A stretch of 64,000 nucleotides of DNA, taken from NCBI RefSeq assembly GCF_001654455.1, contig NZ_CP015772.1:744001-808000 (forward strand), in the 5' to 3' direction. Both the position numbers and the translations under genes were made by a program. Positions within the stretch are counted from its first letter, which is position 1. Each line of letters begins with the position of its first letter. Below are positions 51,363 to 60,696 of the stretch, one piece after another. The notes under the pieces are model-generated. The model searched no databases. It saw only the letters and a list, made by a program, of their open reading frames with translations, and had not been told where the DNA came from. This stretch comes from Niabella ginsenosidivorans (GTDB lineage Bacteria > Bacteroidota > Bacteroidia > Chitinophagales > Chitinophagaceae).

Positions 51363-53510
51363 GTGGCGGGCAGCACATATCATAGACATCTATTTCTATT
51401 ATGTCTTTATCTCATTGCCCTGGCTGGAAAGCTGTCAGCGCAGATAGCGCCAGGGCCGGATACTTCGGGAATTACTACCGTTTGGGATTTTGAGGTGTTT
51501 GAAGACAAAACCAATAGCTACCAGATTGACCAGGTTATAAACTCCGGCGGGTTGTTTAGGAAAAGCAACGGGAACAGCCTTCCGGTAGCCAATGCAACCT
51601 TCTGGCTTAAGATCAGATTAAAGAATTACCTGAAGCCCTGGCCGCTTTTTTTACAGGTGGAGAATCCATCGCTGCAGCGTGTATTTTTTTATTCAGCAGT
51701 ACAGGGGCGCGTCATTGATTCCATACACATGGGCAGGGAGTACCAGACAAAATATACGGTGGATGAGTTTGTAAATTTTACCTATAAGATCCCTTTTCCT
51801 GCCACTGATGCTACGGTGGTTTATATTAAGATCAAATCGGTATCCCAGATGCAGATCCCGATCCTGATCGGGTCAAAGGACCGCTTTTATGAAAAGGAAA
51901 ACCTGGCCAGTCTTTTTTTCGGGATCTATGCGGGCATTTTTGCAATAATGGTTTTATATCATGTGGTCATCAGCTTCAGTGTAAAAGATAAAAGCTATGT
52001 TTATTATGTATTTTTTATTTTCTTTGTCGGGCTTACGCAGGTTGTTCTAAAAGGATACGGGGCTGTTTATTTATGGCCTGATAACCGGTTTATATTAATG
52101 AACAGCACTGCGTTGAGTGGCTTTCTGTCCGGGGTTGCCACACTTGTCTTTACCCAGAATTTTTTGCATACCCGGCTCAATACGCCGCGGGGGCATAAAA
52201 TCATAAACGGGATCATTGTATGCTTCGTTATTGCAATGGGCATTTACTTTTTAGGAAATGAGTACCTGGCCTTTAATATCATTAATTTTCTTGCGCTTTC
52301 CGGTTCTATTATTGTGCTCATAATAGGGATGGCCGCTTATAAGAATAAAGTGCCTACCTCTTTTTATTTTTTGCTTGCTTTTTCTATTTTTTTAGGGGCT
52401 GTAGTGATCTATGTGCTGCGGTCGAACGGGTTTGTTGCTTATAACCTGCTAACGGCTAATATTCTTGAGATCGGTTCTTCTATTGAAATTGTGCTGCTTT
52501 CCCTGGCACTGGCAGATAAAATCAATATTTACCGGAAAAACCAGGAAATAGCCCGGAAAGAGGCGTTGCGGGTATCAACGGAAAATGAACGGTTGATCAA
52601 AGAGCAGAATATTATTCTTGAAAAAGAGGTCCGGAGCAGAACAGAAGAGCTGCAGTATGCCAATGAGGAGCTGCAGGAAGCCATGAACCAGATAAAGAAC
52701 ACCCAGGCAAAGCTGGTTGAAACGGAGAAAATGGCGTCGCTGGGCCAGCTTACGGCCGGTATTGCGCATGAGATCAATAATCCTATTAACTTTGTTACGT
52801 CTAACATCCGCCCCCTGGAGGCGGATGTGGCAGACCTGACTGAGGTCATTAAAATGTACGAAGGGCTTGATCTTTCTAAAGACATCAAGCCGCAGATCGA
52901 TCAGATTGAGCAATTCAAAAAAGATATCGACCTGAATTACCTGAACGAAGAGATTACTACTCTTTTATCAGGCATAAAAGAAGGGGCCAGCCGCACCTCC
53001 GAAATTGTAAGAGGGCTCAGGAGTTTTGCCCGTGTTGATGAGGCCAACTGGAAACATGTAAACATCAATGATGGCCTTGAGTCAACCATTCTGCTGGTTA
53101 AAAATTCATTCCCTAAAAACTTTGAGTTGATCAAACAACTGGGGGATATACCCAAGATTGAATGCGCCGCAGGCAGTATCAATCAGGTGTTTATGAATAT
53201 TATAACGAACGCGGTTCAGGCAATTAAAGAGGAACAGCAAAAAAGCAATAAAACCGGCCGCCTTGAAGTTACAACAGCTGTAGAGGATGCATTTGTGGTC
53301 ATAAAGATCAGAGATAATGGCCCGGGCATGCCAGAGGAAGTGAAAAGCAAGATCTTTGATCCGTTTTTTACTACCAAGGATGTGGGAGAGGGAACCGGTC
53401 TTGGTCTGTCGATTGTACAGGGGATCATTGAAAAACATAATGGCTTCATTGAAGTAGTAACCGGGTTAGGAGAAGGAACTACCTTTATAATCGGGCTGCC
53501 GGTCCGTTAA
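51363..53510 (+). CDS. 7TMR-DISM sensor histidine kinase
   Basis: 715 residues. Signal peptide (to about LSAQ), then a periplasmic 7TMR-DISMED2 carbohydrate-binding-like domain (residues ~30-175: FWLKIRLKNYLKPWPLFLQ), a seven-helix 7TMR-DISM membrane unit (~180-385), a coiled coil (EKEVRSRTEELQYANEELQE), the dimerisation helix with the phosphoacceptor in ASLGQLTAGIAHEINNPINF (~His 469), and the HATPase domain (IITNAVQAIKEE, RDNGPGMPEEV, GEGTGLGLSIVQG). GTG start. It senses an unknown external ligand and phosphorylates partner receivers. Confidence 0.92.
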   Translation: MAGSTYHRHLFLLCLYLIALAGKLSAQIAPGPDTSGITTVWDFEVFEDKTNSYQIDQVINSGGLFRKSNGNSLPVANATFWLKIRLKNYLKPWPLFLQVENPSLQRVFFYSAVQGRVIDSIHMGREYQTKYTVDEFVNFTYKIPFPATDATVVYIKIKSVSQMQIPILIGSKDRFYEKENLASLFFGIYAGIFAIMVLYHVVISFSVKDKSYVYYVFFIFFVGLTQVVLKGYGAVYLWPDNRFILMNSTALSGFLSGVATLVFTQNFLHTRLNTPRGHKIINGIIVCFVIAMGIYFLGNEYLAFNIINFLALSGSIIVLIIGMAAYKNKVPTSFYFLLAFSIFLGAVVIYVLRSNGFVAYNLLTANILEIGSSIEIVLLSLALADKINIYRKNQEIARKEALRVSTENERLIKEQNIILEKEVRSRTEELQYANEELQEAMNQIKNTQAKLVETEKMASLGQLTAGIAHEINNPINFVTSNIRPLEADVADLTEVIKMYEGLDLSKDIKPQIDQIEQFKKDIDLNYLNEEITTLLSGIKEGASRTSEIVRGLRSFARVDEANWKHVNINDGLESTILLVKNSFPKNFELIKQLGDIPKIECAAGSINQVFMNIITNAVQAIKEEQQKSNKTGRLEVTTAVEDAFVVIKIRDNGPGMPEEVKSKIFDPFFTTKDVGEGTGLGLSIVQGIIEKHNGFIEVVTGLGEGTTFIIGLPVR

Positions 53511-53522
53511 ATCAGTTTGGTT

Positions 53523-54617
53523 ATGTCAGCAATTAATGTGCTTTATGTTGATGATGAACAGCAGAACCTGAATTCGTTCATGGCTGCGTTCAGAAGAAAA
53601 TGCAGGGTTTTTTTGGCCACCTCTGTATTGGCCGCCTTTGAAATCCTGCAGAAGGAAGAGATCCATGTACTGATCTCTGACCAGCGCATGCCTGAAATAA
53701 CCGGTGTTGAATTTTTAAAACAGGCAAAAGAAAAATATCCGGATATTCCCCGTATCCTCTTAACAGGCTATACAGATATTGAGGTTTTGGCGGATGCTGT
53801 TAACCAGGGCGATATTTACCGTTATATTACAAAACCCTGGAATGAACTGGAACTGCTGAATGGTATTCTGAATGCATATGATCAATACAGGGCGGGCAAA
53901 GCATTAAAAGAAAAAGTAGAAGAGCTGCAAAAGACCAATGACGGGCTCAACCGGTTTGTATACAGTATATCTCATGAGCTAAGGGCTCCGATAGCCTCGG
54001 CAAAAGGCATAATGGACCTGGTGAAGATGGAAGGCTTTTACGAGGAATCGGACGGGTACTGGAAACTGATGAATGCCTGCATACAAAAGCTGGACTATTA
54101 TGTGACCCAGACGGTACAGTTTTATAAGACGCTCCGGTTTAACGTGAGTTATGAACAGATCCGGTTTAAAGAAATGGTCAACACGCTGATCAGCCTGTAC
54201 CGCACCTCGGCTAATGCAAAAGACATCCATTTTAACATAGCCATAAATGAGCAGCAACCGTTTTGGGGAGATGCTTTCAGGCTGGAAATTATCATTGCCA
54301 ACCTTTTATCCAATGCCATCAAATGCCAGCGTGCAGATGAGCCGGATAAATGGGTTGAAGTGAGCATTACTACCACCCCGCAGGAGGCTTTGATCACTGT
54401 TGCAGATAATGGTATTGGAATAGCCGGAGAAGATCTTGGAAGGATCTTTGATCAGTTCTTCAAAGGTGCAAATCTGGATGGCCTGGGTCTTGGTTTGTAT
54501 ATTCTCAAGGAATCGCTGGATAAGCTAAACGGCACTATTGATGTGCAGTCTGGCCTGGGTAAAGGAAGCGTTTTTAAAGTAACGGTTCCTAATAAAGAGT
54601 CTGCTATGAATACCTGA
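53523..54617 (+). CDS. Receiver-histidine kinase hybrid
   Basis: About 364 residues. An N-terminal receiver (INVLYVDDEQQNLNSF, phospho-Asp in HVLISDQRMPEITGVEF, LLTGYTDIEVLAD, KPWNELELL) is followed by a HisKA helix with SISHELRAPIASAKGIMDLV and an HATPase domain (ANLLSNAIKCQRADEPD, TVADNGIGIAGEDLG, LGLGLYILKES). It is soluble with no membrane segment. It lies 12 bp after the DISM kinase and may accept phosphate from it. The TTG at 53517 is an alternative start. Confidence 0.93.
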   Translation: MSAINVLYVDDEQQNLNSFMAAFRRKCRVFLATSVLAAFEILQKEEIHVLISDQRMPEITGVEFLKQAKEKYPDIPRILLTGYTDIEVLADAVNQGDIYRYITKPWNELELLNGILNAYDQYRAGKALKEKVEELQKTNDGLNRFVYSISHELRAPIASAKGIMDLVKMEGFYEESDGYWKLMNACIQKLDYYVTQTVQFYKTLRFNVSYEQIRFKEMVNTLISLYRTSANAKDIHFNIAINEQQPFWGDAFRLEIIIANLLSNAIKCQRADEPDKWVEVSITTTPQEALITVADNGIGIAGEDLGRIFDQFFKGANLDGLGLGLYILKESLDKLNGTIDVQSGLGKGSVFKVTVPNKESAMNT

Positions 54618-54665
54618 AATAATGCGGCCTGTTCCGTTCATTTACAATTCTAAAAATTGAATCTT

Positions 54666-56810
54666 ATGAAATTGCATTTTATTCCATTTATTGCTATCTT
54701 AATCATTACATCCTGTAATATGCCAAACAGTTCTACCAACCAGCCAGGCACAGCCGATACGGACAACCCTCTATTAAAAGAAAGTACATTGCCTTATCAG
54801 ACGATCCCTTTTGATAAGATCAAAGAAAAGGATTTTGTTCCTGCTTTTGAGCAGGGAATGAAGGAAGAAATGATGGCCATAGATAGTATTGCCAATAACC
54901 CCGAGGCTCCTACATTTGAGAACACCTTTGTAGCGCTGGAAAAATCAGGGCAGCTATTGCACAGGGCCAGCCATGCATTTAATGCACTGACAAGCGCCAA
55001 TACCAACGACCAGTTGCAAAAGATACAGGAGGAAATGGCGCCAAGGCTTTCTGCTCATTCTGATTCCATTTTTATGAATGCAAGGCTGTTCCATAGGGTG
55101 GATACCCTTTATAAGCAACTGGATCAGCTGTCGCTTGACCCTGAATCAAAACGGCTGATAACGTACTACCACCAGCAGTTTATGATGAGCGGCGCCGCGC
55201 TTCCGGATTCAAGCAAGGACAAGCTCAGGAAATTAAATGAAGAAGAAGCCACTTTAAGCACCCGGTTCAGCAATCAGCTACTGGCAGCCGCCAAACAGGG
55301 CGCGCTGGTGGTTGATTCCAAAGACCAGCTTGCAGGGCTCACTGATGCAGAAACAGAAGCGGCAGCAGAAGCCGGGAAAACAGGCGGGCATGAAGGAAAA
55401 TACGTGCTTCCCCTGACGAATACAACACAGCAGCCCGCATTGCAATCCCTTAAAAACAGGGAGGTACGCAGCCGCCTTTTTGAAGCTTCCTGGACAAGAG
55501 CTGAAAAAGGCGATTCCAATGATACCCGTAAAAATATCCTGCGCATTGCACAGATCCGTAAGGAAAAAGCGCTGCTTTTGGGGTTTCCCAATTATGCTGC
55601 CTGGAAATTACAGGACCAGATGGCAAAGACACCTGCTGCGGTAACTGCTTTTTTAAACAAACTGGTGCCCCCTGCTCTTGCAAAAGCAGCTTCCGAAGCG
55701 CAGGATATCAAAACAATGAAATTACAGGAAAAAGACACAACAGCATTAGAACCTTACGATTGGGATTTTTACGCGGAGAAAGTGCGCAAGGCAAAATATG
55801 ACCTGGATGAAGCACAGGTAAAACCTTATTTTGTACTGGATAGTGTTCTGAAAAATGGTGTTTTCTTTGCCGCTAACCAGTTGTATGGGATCACTTTTAA
55901 AGAGCGTACGGATATTCCGGTTTACCAGGAAGATGTAAAGGTGTATGAAGTGTTTGACAAAGACGGTACCCCGATGGCCTTGTTTTATACTGATTATTTC
56001 AAACGGGATAATAAAAGCGGTGGCGCCTGGATGGATAATTTGGTAACACAATCGAAGCTGCTGAACACCAAACCGGTCATTGTAAATGTTTGCAACTTTC
56101 CAAAACCTGTAAAGGGGCAACCGGCACTGCTGAGTTTTGATGATGTTACCACCATGTTCCATGAATTTGGTCATGCTTTGCACGGGCTGTTTGCCAGCCA
56201 GAAGTATCCTTCTTTATCCGGTACCAGTGTGTCAAGAGATTTTGTGGAAATGCCGTCCCAGTTCAATGAGCACTGGGCGCTGGATTCAGCGGTGCTTAAA
56301 AATTATGCAAAAGATTATAAGACCGGGAAACCAATTCCCCAGGAACTGGTAGATAAAATTAAAAATGCCGCTACGTTTAACCAGGGCTATGCCATGACAG
56401 AGCTGCTGGCTGCTGCAGAACTGGATATGCAATGGCATTTGCTGGGCGCCAGGGACAGCACGGTAGCGGATGCAGATGCCTTTGAGCAAAAAGCCCTTGA
56501 GAAAACAGGTACGGCTGTTTCTTATGTACCGCCGAGATACCGGTCTTCTTATTTCCTGCATATCTGGGCTAACGGCTATTCCGCCGGGTATTATGCGTAC
56601 AGCTGGGCTGAAATGCTGGATCATGATGCTTTTGCATGGTTTAAAGAGAACGGGGGGCTCAAAAGGGAAAACGGTCAGCGTTTCAGGGATATGATCTTAT
56701 CAAAAGGTAACTCAGAAGACCTTGCAACCCTTTACAGGGCATTCAGAGGCAAAGAGCCAAGTATTACCCCGTTGCTGGAGAACAGGGGGCTGATTCCACC
56801 GAAGAAATAA
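54666..56810 (+). CDS. M3 family oligopeptidase lipoprotein (Dcp/OpdA type)
   Basis: A zinc metallopeptidase of about 714 residues. The N-terminus has a lipoprotein signal (IAILIITSCNMPNSS), so it is membrane-anchored, probably in the periplasm. The zincin motif is TMFHEFGHALHGLFASQ (near residue 497), with the third ligand glutamate some 25 residues later (VEMPSQFNEHW). Family-typical ends are RYRSSYFLHIWANGYSAGYY and LATLYRAFRGKEPSI. Cleaves short peptides. Start taken at ATG 54666; TTG 54657 is in frame. Confidence 0.92.
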   Translation: MKLHFIPFIAILIITSCNMPNSSTNQPGTADTDNPLLKESTLPYQTIPFDKIKEKDFVPAFEQGMKEEMMAIDSIANNPEAPTFENTFVALEKSGQLLHRASHAFNALTSANTNDQLQKIQEEMAPRLSAHSDSIFMNARLFHRVDTLYKQLDQLSLDPESKRLITYYHQQFMMSGAALPDSSKDKLRKLNEEEATLSTRFSNQLLAAAKQGALVVDSKDQLAGLTDAETEAAAEAGKTGGHEGKYVLPLTNTTQQPALQSLKNREVRSRLFEASWTRAEKGDSNDTRKNILRIAQIRKEKALLLGFPNYAAWKLQDQMAKTPAAVTAFLNKLVPPALAKAASEAQDIKTMKLQEKDTTALEPYDWDFYAEKVRKAKYDLDEAQVKPYFVLDSVLKNGVFFAANQLYGITFKERTDIPVYQEDVKVYEVFDKDGTPMALFYTDYFKRDNKSGGAWMDNLVTQSKLLNTKPVIVNVCNFPKPVKGQPALLSFDDVTTMFHEFGHALHGLFASQKYPSLSGTSVSRDFVEMPSQFNEHWALDSAVLKNYAKDYKTGKPIPQELVDKIKNAATFNQGYAMTELLAAAELDMQWHLLGARDSTVADADAFEQKALEKTGTAVSYVPPRYRSSYFLHIWANGYSAGYYAYSWAEMLDHDAFAWFKENGGLKRENGQRFRDMILSKGNSEDLATLYRAFRGKEPSITPLLENRGLIPPKK

Positions 56811-56850
56811 AGGTTTACAACCGGTTTTTTCATGGAAGAGTGGTTTCCGC

Positions 56851-56858
56851 TACCTTTG
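56851..56858 (+). promoter_or_regulatory. Candidate -7 element for the acyl-CoA dehydrogenase gene
   Basis: TACCTTTG, exact consensus, 22 bp before ATG 56880. It lies inside the open frame that extends upstream to 56832, which supports the internal start. Confidence 0.55.
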
Positions 56859-56879
56859 TTTTCTTTCAAATTTTTAGTT

Positions 56880-58064
56880 ATGTCAGTGAAAGCCGATTTG
56901 TTCCAAAGCCCGGATTATTTTAAAGTAGATGAGCTTTTAACAGAGGAGCATCTGATGATCCGTGATGCGGTGCGCTCCTATGTAAAAAAAGAAATCAGCC
57001 CCATTATTGAAAAGTATGCCCAGGAAGCCACGTTCCCGGAGCATATTGTAAAGCAACTGGGGGCATTGGGCTGCTTTGGGCCAACGGTTCCTGTGGCATA
57101 CGGTGGCGGCGGCTTAGACTATATCAGCTACGGGCTGATGATGCAGGAGCTGGAAAGGGGCGACAGTGGCATTCGTTCCACGGCATCTGTACAGGGCTCG
57201 CTGGTCATGTTTCCCATTTACGCTTACGGCAGTGAAGAACAAAAACAAAAATACCTTCCCAGGCTTGCCAGTGGCGAATGGCTGGGCTGCTTTGGTTTAA
57301 CAGAGCCGGATCATGGCAGTGACCCGTCCAGTATGGTAACGCATTTTGAGGAAGACGGGGATCATGTTATTTTAAATGGGGCTAAAATGTGGATCAGTAA
57401 TGCGCCCTTCTCCCAGGTCGCAGTAGTATGGGCAAAAAATGAGGAGGGTGTGGTGCAGGGCCTGATCGTAGAACGTGGAATGGAGGGATTTTCAACACCC
57501 ACCACACACGGTAAATGGAGCCTGAGGGCTTCTGCAACCGGGGAGCTGGTTTTTGATAACGTACGCGTTCCCAAACAAAACATCCTGCCAGGTGTTAAAG
57601 GAATGAAAGGCCCGTTAAGCTGTCTGAATAAGGCGCGTTATGGAATTGCATGGGGGGTGGTTGGCGCTGCTATGGATTGCTATGATACTGCATTGCGGTA
57701 TGCAAAAGAACGGACTCAGTTTGGGAAGCCCATTGCAGGATTTCAGCTGCAGCAGAAAAAGCTGGCAGAGATGATCACGGAAATTACCAAGGCGCAGCTG
57801 TTGAACTGGCGGCTGGGTGTGTTGATGAATGAAGGAAAAGCTACCCCGCAGCAGGTAAGCATGGCTAAAAGAAATTCCTGTTATATTGCCACGCAAATTT
57901 GCAGGGATGCGCGTCAGATGCTGGGCGGAATGGGCATTACAGGAGAGTATCCGGTAATGCGGCATATGATGAACCTGGAAAGTGTGATCACTTATGAAGG
58001 TACTCATGATGTGCACCTGCTGATAACCGGCATGGATGTTACCGGGATCAATGCTTTTAAATAA
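56880..58064 (+). CDS. Acyl-CoA dehydrogenase, glutaryl-CoA dehydrogenase type
   Basis: 394 residues, FAD-dependent. The pattern IRSTASVQGSLVMFPIYAYG, GCFGLTEPDHGSDPSSM, MLGGMGITGEYPVMRH and the catalytic glutamate in VITYEGTHDVHLLIT fits the glutaryl-CoA dehydrogenase subgroup. It would decarboxylate glutaryl-CoA to crotonyl-CoA in lysine/tryptophan degradation; other short acyl-CoAs are possible. Start MSVKADLFQSPDYF at 56880 agrees with the promoter at 56851. Confidence 0.9.
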   Translation: MSVKADLFQSPDYFKVDELLTEEHLMIRDAVRSYVKKEISPIIEKYAQEATFPEHIVKQLGALGCFGPTVPVAYGGGGLDYISYGLMMQELERGDSGIRSTASVQGSLVMFPIYAYGSEEQKQKYLPRLASGEWLGCFGLTEPDHGSDPSSMVTHFEEDGDHVILNGAKMWISNAPFSQVAVVWAKNEEGVVQGLIVERGMEGFSTPTTHGKWSLRASATGELVFDNVRVPKQNILPGVKGMKGPLSCLNKARYGIAWGVVGAAMDCYDTALRYAKERTQFGKPIAGFQLQQKKLAEMITEITKAQLLNWRLGVLMNEGKATPQQVSMAKRNSCYIATQICRDARQMLGGMGITGEYPVMRHMMNLESVITYEGTHDVHLLITGMDVTGINAFK

Positions 58065-58244
58065 GGAATAAGAAATGAGCAATAAGAGGTGAAATGAATT
58101 ATAGCGCAGACAGGGAAAGGAGGAATCAGCAGTTCGTTGATAAATGGCAGGAGCGTTGTTTTTGAGGATTTTGTAAGAGCCACCGATAGCGATGCGGACA
58201 AAGATGCTACCTGTATTGCAGGCAATAAAAAATACAGAAGAAAC

Positions 58245-58751
58245 ATGCGGGTTTATTTGATCGGGTTTATGGGTGCCGGAAAAACACATTGGGGAAAAAT
58301 TCTAAGCAAAAAGCTGGAACTGCCTTATTATGACCTGGATGACCTGGTGATCCAATCTGAAGGGAAATCCATTGCCAGAATTTTTGAGGAAGACGGCGAA
58401 GAATACTTCCGGGTAAAAGAAAAAGAGATCCTTTATATGATCACAGACAGCCATCCCAATTTATTGCTTTCCTGTGGTGGGGGCGCTCCCTGCTATTTTA
58501 ATAACATTGATTACATGAACCGGCATGGCAGCACAGTTTGGCTGAATACGCCTCTTGATATTTTACTGGGCAGGTTACGGCAGCAGAAAGCGCACCGGCC
58601 TTTATTAAAGGACCTGGATGATGAACAATTAAAAGCCTATATTGTTAAAAAAAACAATGACCGGCGTATTTATTACGAGCAGGCACGGCTAAAAGTGAAC
58701 GATACCCATATTCAACCGGAAGAATTTGTAAAAAAGATCATCGATGCATAA
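58245..58751 (+). CDS. aroK: Shikimate kinase
   Basis: 168 residues. P-loop LIGFMGAGKTHWGKIL, shikimate-binding YYDLDDLVIQ (Asp pair) and FRVKEKEIL (Arg), the glycine-rich LLSCGGGAPCYFNN, and the LID arginine in RQQKAHRPLL. It catalyses the fifth step of aromatic amino-acid synthesis. The frame is open to a TTG at 58137, but MRVYLIGFMG at 58245 is the family start. Its last 8 bases overlap DUF423. Confidence 0.93.
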   Translation: MRVYLIGFMGAGKTHWGKILSKKLELPYYDLDDLVIQSEGKSIARIFEEDGEEYFRVKEKEILYMITDSHPNLLLSCGGGAPCYFNNIDYMNRHGSTVWLNTPLDILLGRLRQQKAHRPLLKDLDDEQLKAYIVKKNNDRRIYYEQARLKVNDTHIQPEEFVKKIIDA

Positions 58752-59127
58752 ATTATATCTGAGCGCAGGAGCAGCAATTGCAGGTTTAGGCGTTATCCTG
58801 GGTGCCTTTGGCGCTCATAAATTAAAAGAGATTGCACCGGATACGGTACCTGTTTTTCAAACGGGTGTCCAATATCAGATATATCATGCCATTGCCCTTA
58901 TTTTGGTAGCAATCGTTTATGAACGCTTCCCTGTAAAAATGCTGTCATGGGCGGGTGTCCTGTTTTTGATCGGTATTCTTTTTTTCTCCGGGTCTCTTTA
59001 TGCGTTAACGGCTTTAAAAGCCACGGGTAAAGTGGGTTTGGGCGGTGTAGGCATTATTACGCCAATCGGTGGGCTGTTTTTTATAGCCGGCTGGATCTGC
59101 TTTTTACTGGGCGTGCTGAAAAAATAA
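58744..59127 (+). CDS. DUF423 membrane protein
   Basis: A small inner-membrane protein of 127 residues with four helices. The DUF423 pattern is LGVILGAFGAHKLKEIAPD, FQTGVQYQIYHAIALILVA and GVGIITPIGGLFFIAGWI. It overlaps the shikimate kinase stop, so translation is coupled. Function unknown for the whole family. Confidence 0.9.
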   Translation: MHKLYLSAGAAIAGLGVILGAFGAHKLKEIAPDTVPVFQTGVQYQIYHAIALILVAIVYERFPVKMLSWAGVLFLIGILFFSGSLYALTALKATGKVGLGGVGIITPIGGLFFIAGWICFLLGVLKK

Positions 59128-59420
59128 AAAAGAAATATTCCTTTTTAATGGTTGTGGGTGCACAAATAAACCTGCCGGCCGGTCACCGGTGGAGAAGTGG
59201 GGCTGCTCTATGGAATGACAAATAAGCCGGACATTATTAAAAGCAAATGTCACGGTGATCCTGACGAACCATAATTCGATTGTAATTTTACCCTTCGTCA
59301 AGCTGCCAATGACAGATGTATTATTGTTTTGAAAATCAATCTCTCTTTTTGTCATCGCCTCATTGATTAGGCTCAAAAACTCAGAGCGACATACCTTCTC
59401 CTGGTGCCATTTAAAATCTA

Positions 59421-60473
59421 TTATTCAGCAGCGTGTATTGTTTTATAAATTACAATCAGTTCGTTAATGATGGCTTCTGTAGGTTTGGCAGGAGCGTATC
59501 TTGCATTTTGCCCGGCCCAGAAATTCATAAAACCGGCATCTCCATGCTGTTTGGCCAGTTCCCGCATTTTCGTTGTAAGTAGATTCTGAATCGGGTAATC
59601 AGGAATCGGAAGCTGGCTGTTTTCAATCAACTCCATAAAATTATTTCTTATACCACGTGCCCAGCGTCCCGTATAGCTCCGGGTTAATTGCGTAGCTGTA
59701 TCAGTAGCCCTTTTTAATAAATTACGGTAAACGTCCGTAGCGAGGCTCTCTTCAGCATTTATAAAATAACTGCCGATCTGTACAGCGCCGGCCCCAAGAT
59801 TGAAAGCTGCCTGCATGGTTCTCTGGTCACAGATGCCGCCTGAAGCAATCACGGGGATCTTTACCGCATCAGCAATCTGGGGAACAAGAGCAAAAAGACC
59901 TGTTTGTGGTAGTGCTCCCGGCAAAAAAGTGCCCCGGTGACCACCCGCTTCAATCCCCTGGGCCACCACTGTATCCACACCTGATTTTTCAAGCATAACT
60001 GCTTCACTGACACTGGTGGCGGTTCCTGTTAATATAATTCCATTTGATTTTAGCTTTTGAATACATTCATCATCGGGTACTCCAAATGTAAAACTAACAA
60101 AACGAATGTCTTCTTCAATGATCAGGTCGATCAGGTCCTGGTAGGGATAGAACTGATAACAGAACCCGGTATTTTCTGCCCAGTTCTTTTTCTTCAGTAT
60201 ATTTTGAATAAAAAGCAGCATCTGGCCGGTTGCCTCTTTATTTTTTTCTACATCAGGAGCGGTATTTGCAAAAAAGTTCACCGCAAATGTTTTACTGGTC
60301 AGCTGCCTGGTTTTCCGGATCAGCTTCCGGGAGGCTTCAACAGAAAGACCGCCTAAAGGTAATGACCCCAGTCCGCCCGCTTCGGCAACCGCAGCCACCA
60401 TCTCCGGTGTTACCACGCCTAACATGGGTGCAAGAATAATCGGATACTGTGTGTATGAAATTACCGGGTTCAT
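59421..60473 (-). CDS. Nitronate monooxygenase (2-nitropropane dioxygenase family)
   Basis: An FMN-dependent TIM-barrel enzyme of about 350 residues. PIILAPMLGVVTPEMVAAVA opens the barrel; DTVVAQGIEAGGHRGTF, KIPVIASGGICD and GAGAVQIGSYFINAEES bind FMN phosphate. It detoxifies propionate-3-nitronate and related nitronates. The frame is open to 60764, but MNPVISYTQY (60473) is the real N-terminus by homology. Divergent from ftsK. Confidence 0.9.
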   Translation of the reverse strand: MNPVISYTQYPIILAPMLGVVTPEMVAAVAEAGGLGSLPLGGLSVEASRKLIRKTRQLTSKTFAVNFFANTAPDVEKNKEATGQMLLFIQNILKKKNWAENTGFCYQFYPYQDLIDLIIEEDIRFVSFTFGVPDDECIQKLKSNGIILTGTATSVSEAVMLEKSGVDTVVAQGIEAGGHRGTFLPGALPQTGLFALVPQIADAVKIPVIASGGICDQRTMQAAFNLGAGAVQIGSYFINAEESLATDVYRNLLKRATDTATQLTRSYTGRWARGIRNNFMELIENSQLPIPDYPIQNLLTTKMRELAKQHGDAGFMNFWAGQNARYAPAKPTEAIINELIVIYKTIHAAE

Positions 60474-60684
60474 AAAGAAATATGTTTTAAAGCTGCGGAC
60501 CGCTTTTCTTTTCAAAATTATAAAAAGGAACGAAATGCCGGCTGCCGGTCTGATCTCAACAATAAAAGCACCAGGAAAACGATGGGTGTTTTTCCATTCC
60601 GTTGCTTCAGAAGCCTTTGGCTTTGCCCCGGTTCCGGGATAAATATTCGTTTCCGGAGGTTCATTTTTCTCCGGGGGTAAATAG

Positions 60685-60692
60685 TATCTTTG
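60685..60692 (+). promoter_or_regulatory. -7 element immediately before ftsK
   Basis: TATCTTTG, exact consensus, ending 4 bp before ATG 60697. A transcript from it would be leaderless or start just inside the gene. Confidence 0.5.
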
Positions 60693-60696
60693 CCCC

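Noticed and set aside
59104-59376. 90-codon minus-strand frame between DUF423 and the nitronate monooxygenase
   Set aside because: It overlaps the DUF423 3' end, has no recognisable motif and no promoter-like sequence; it may be a remnant but cannot be supported.
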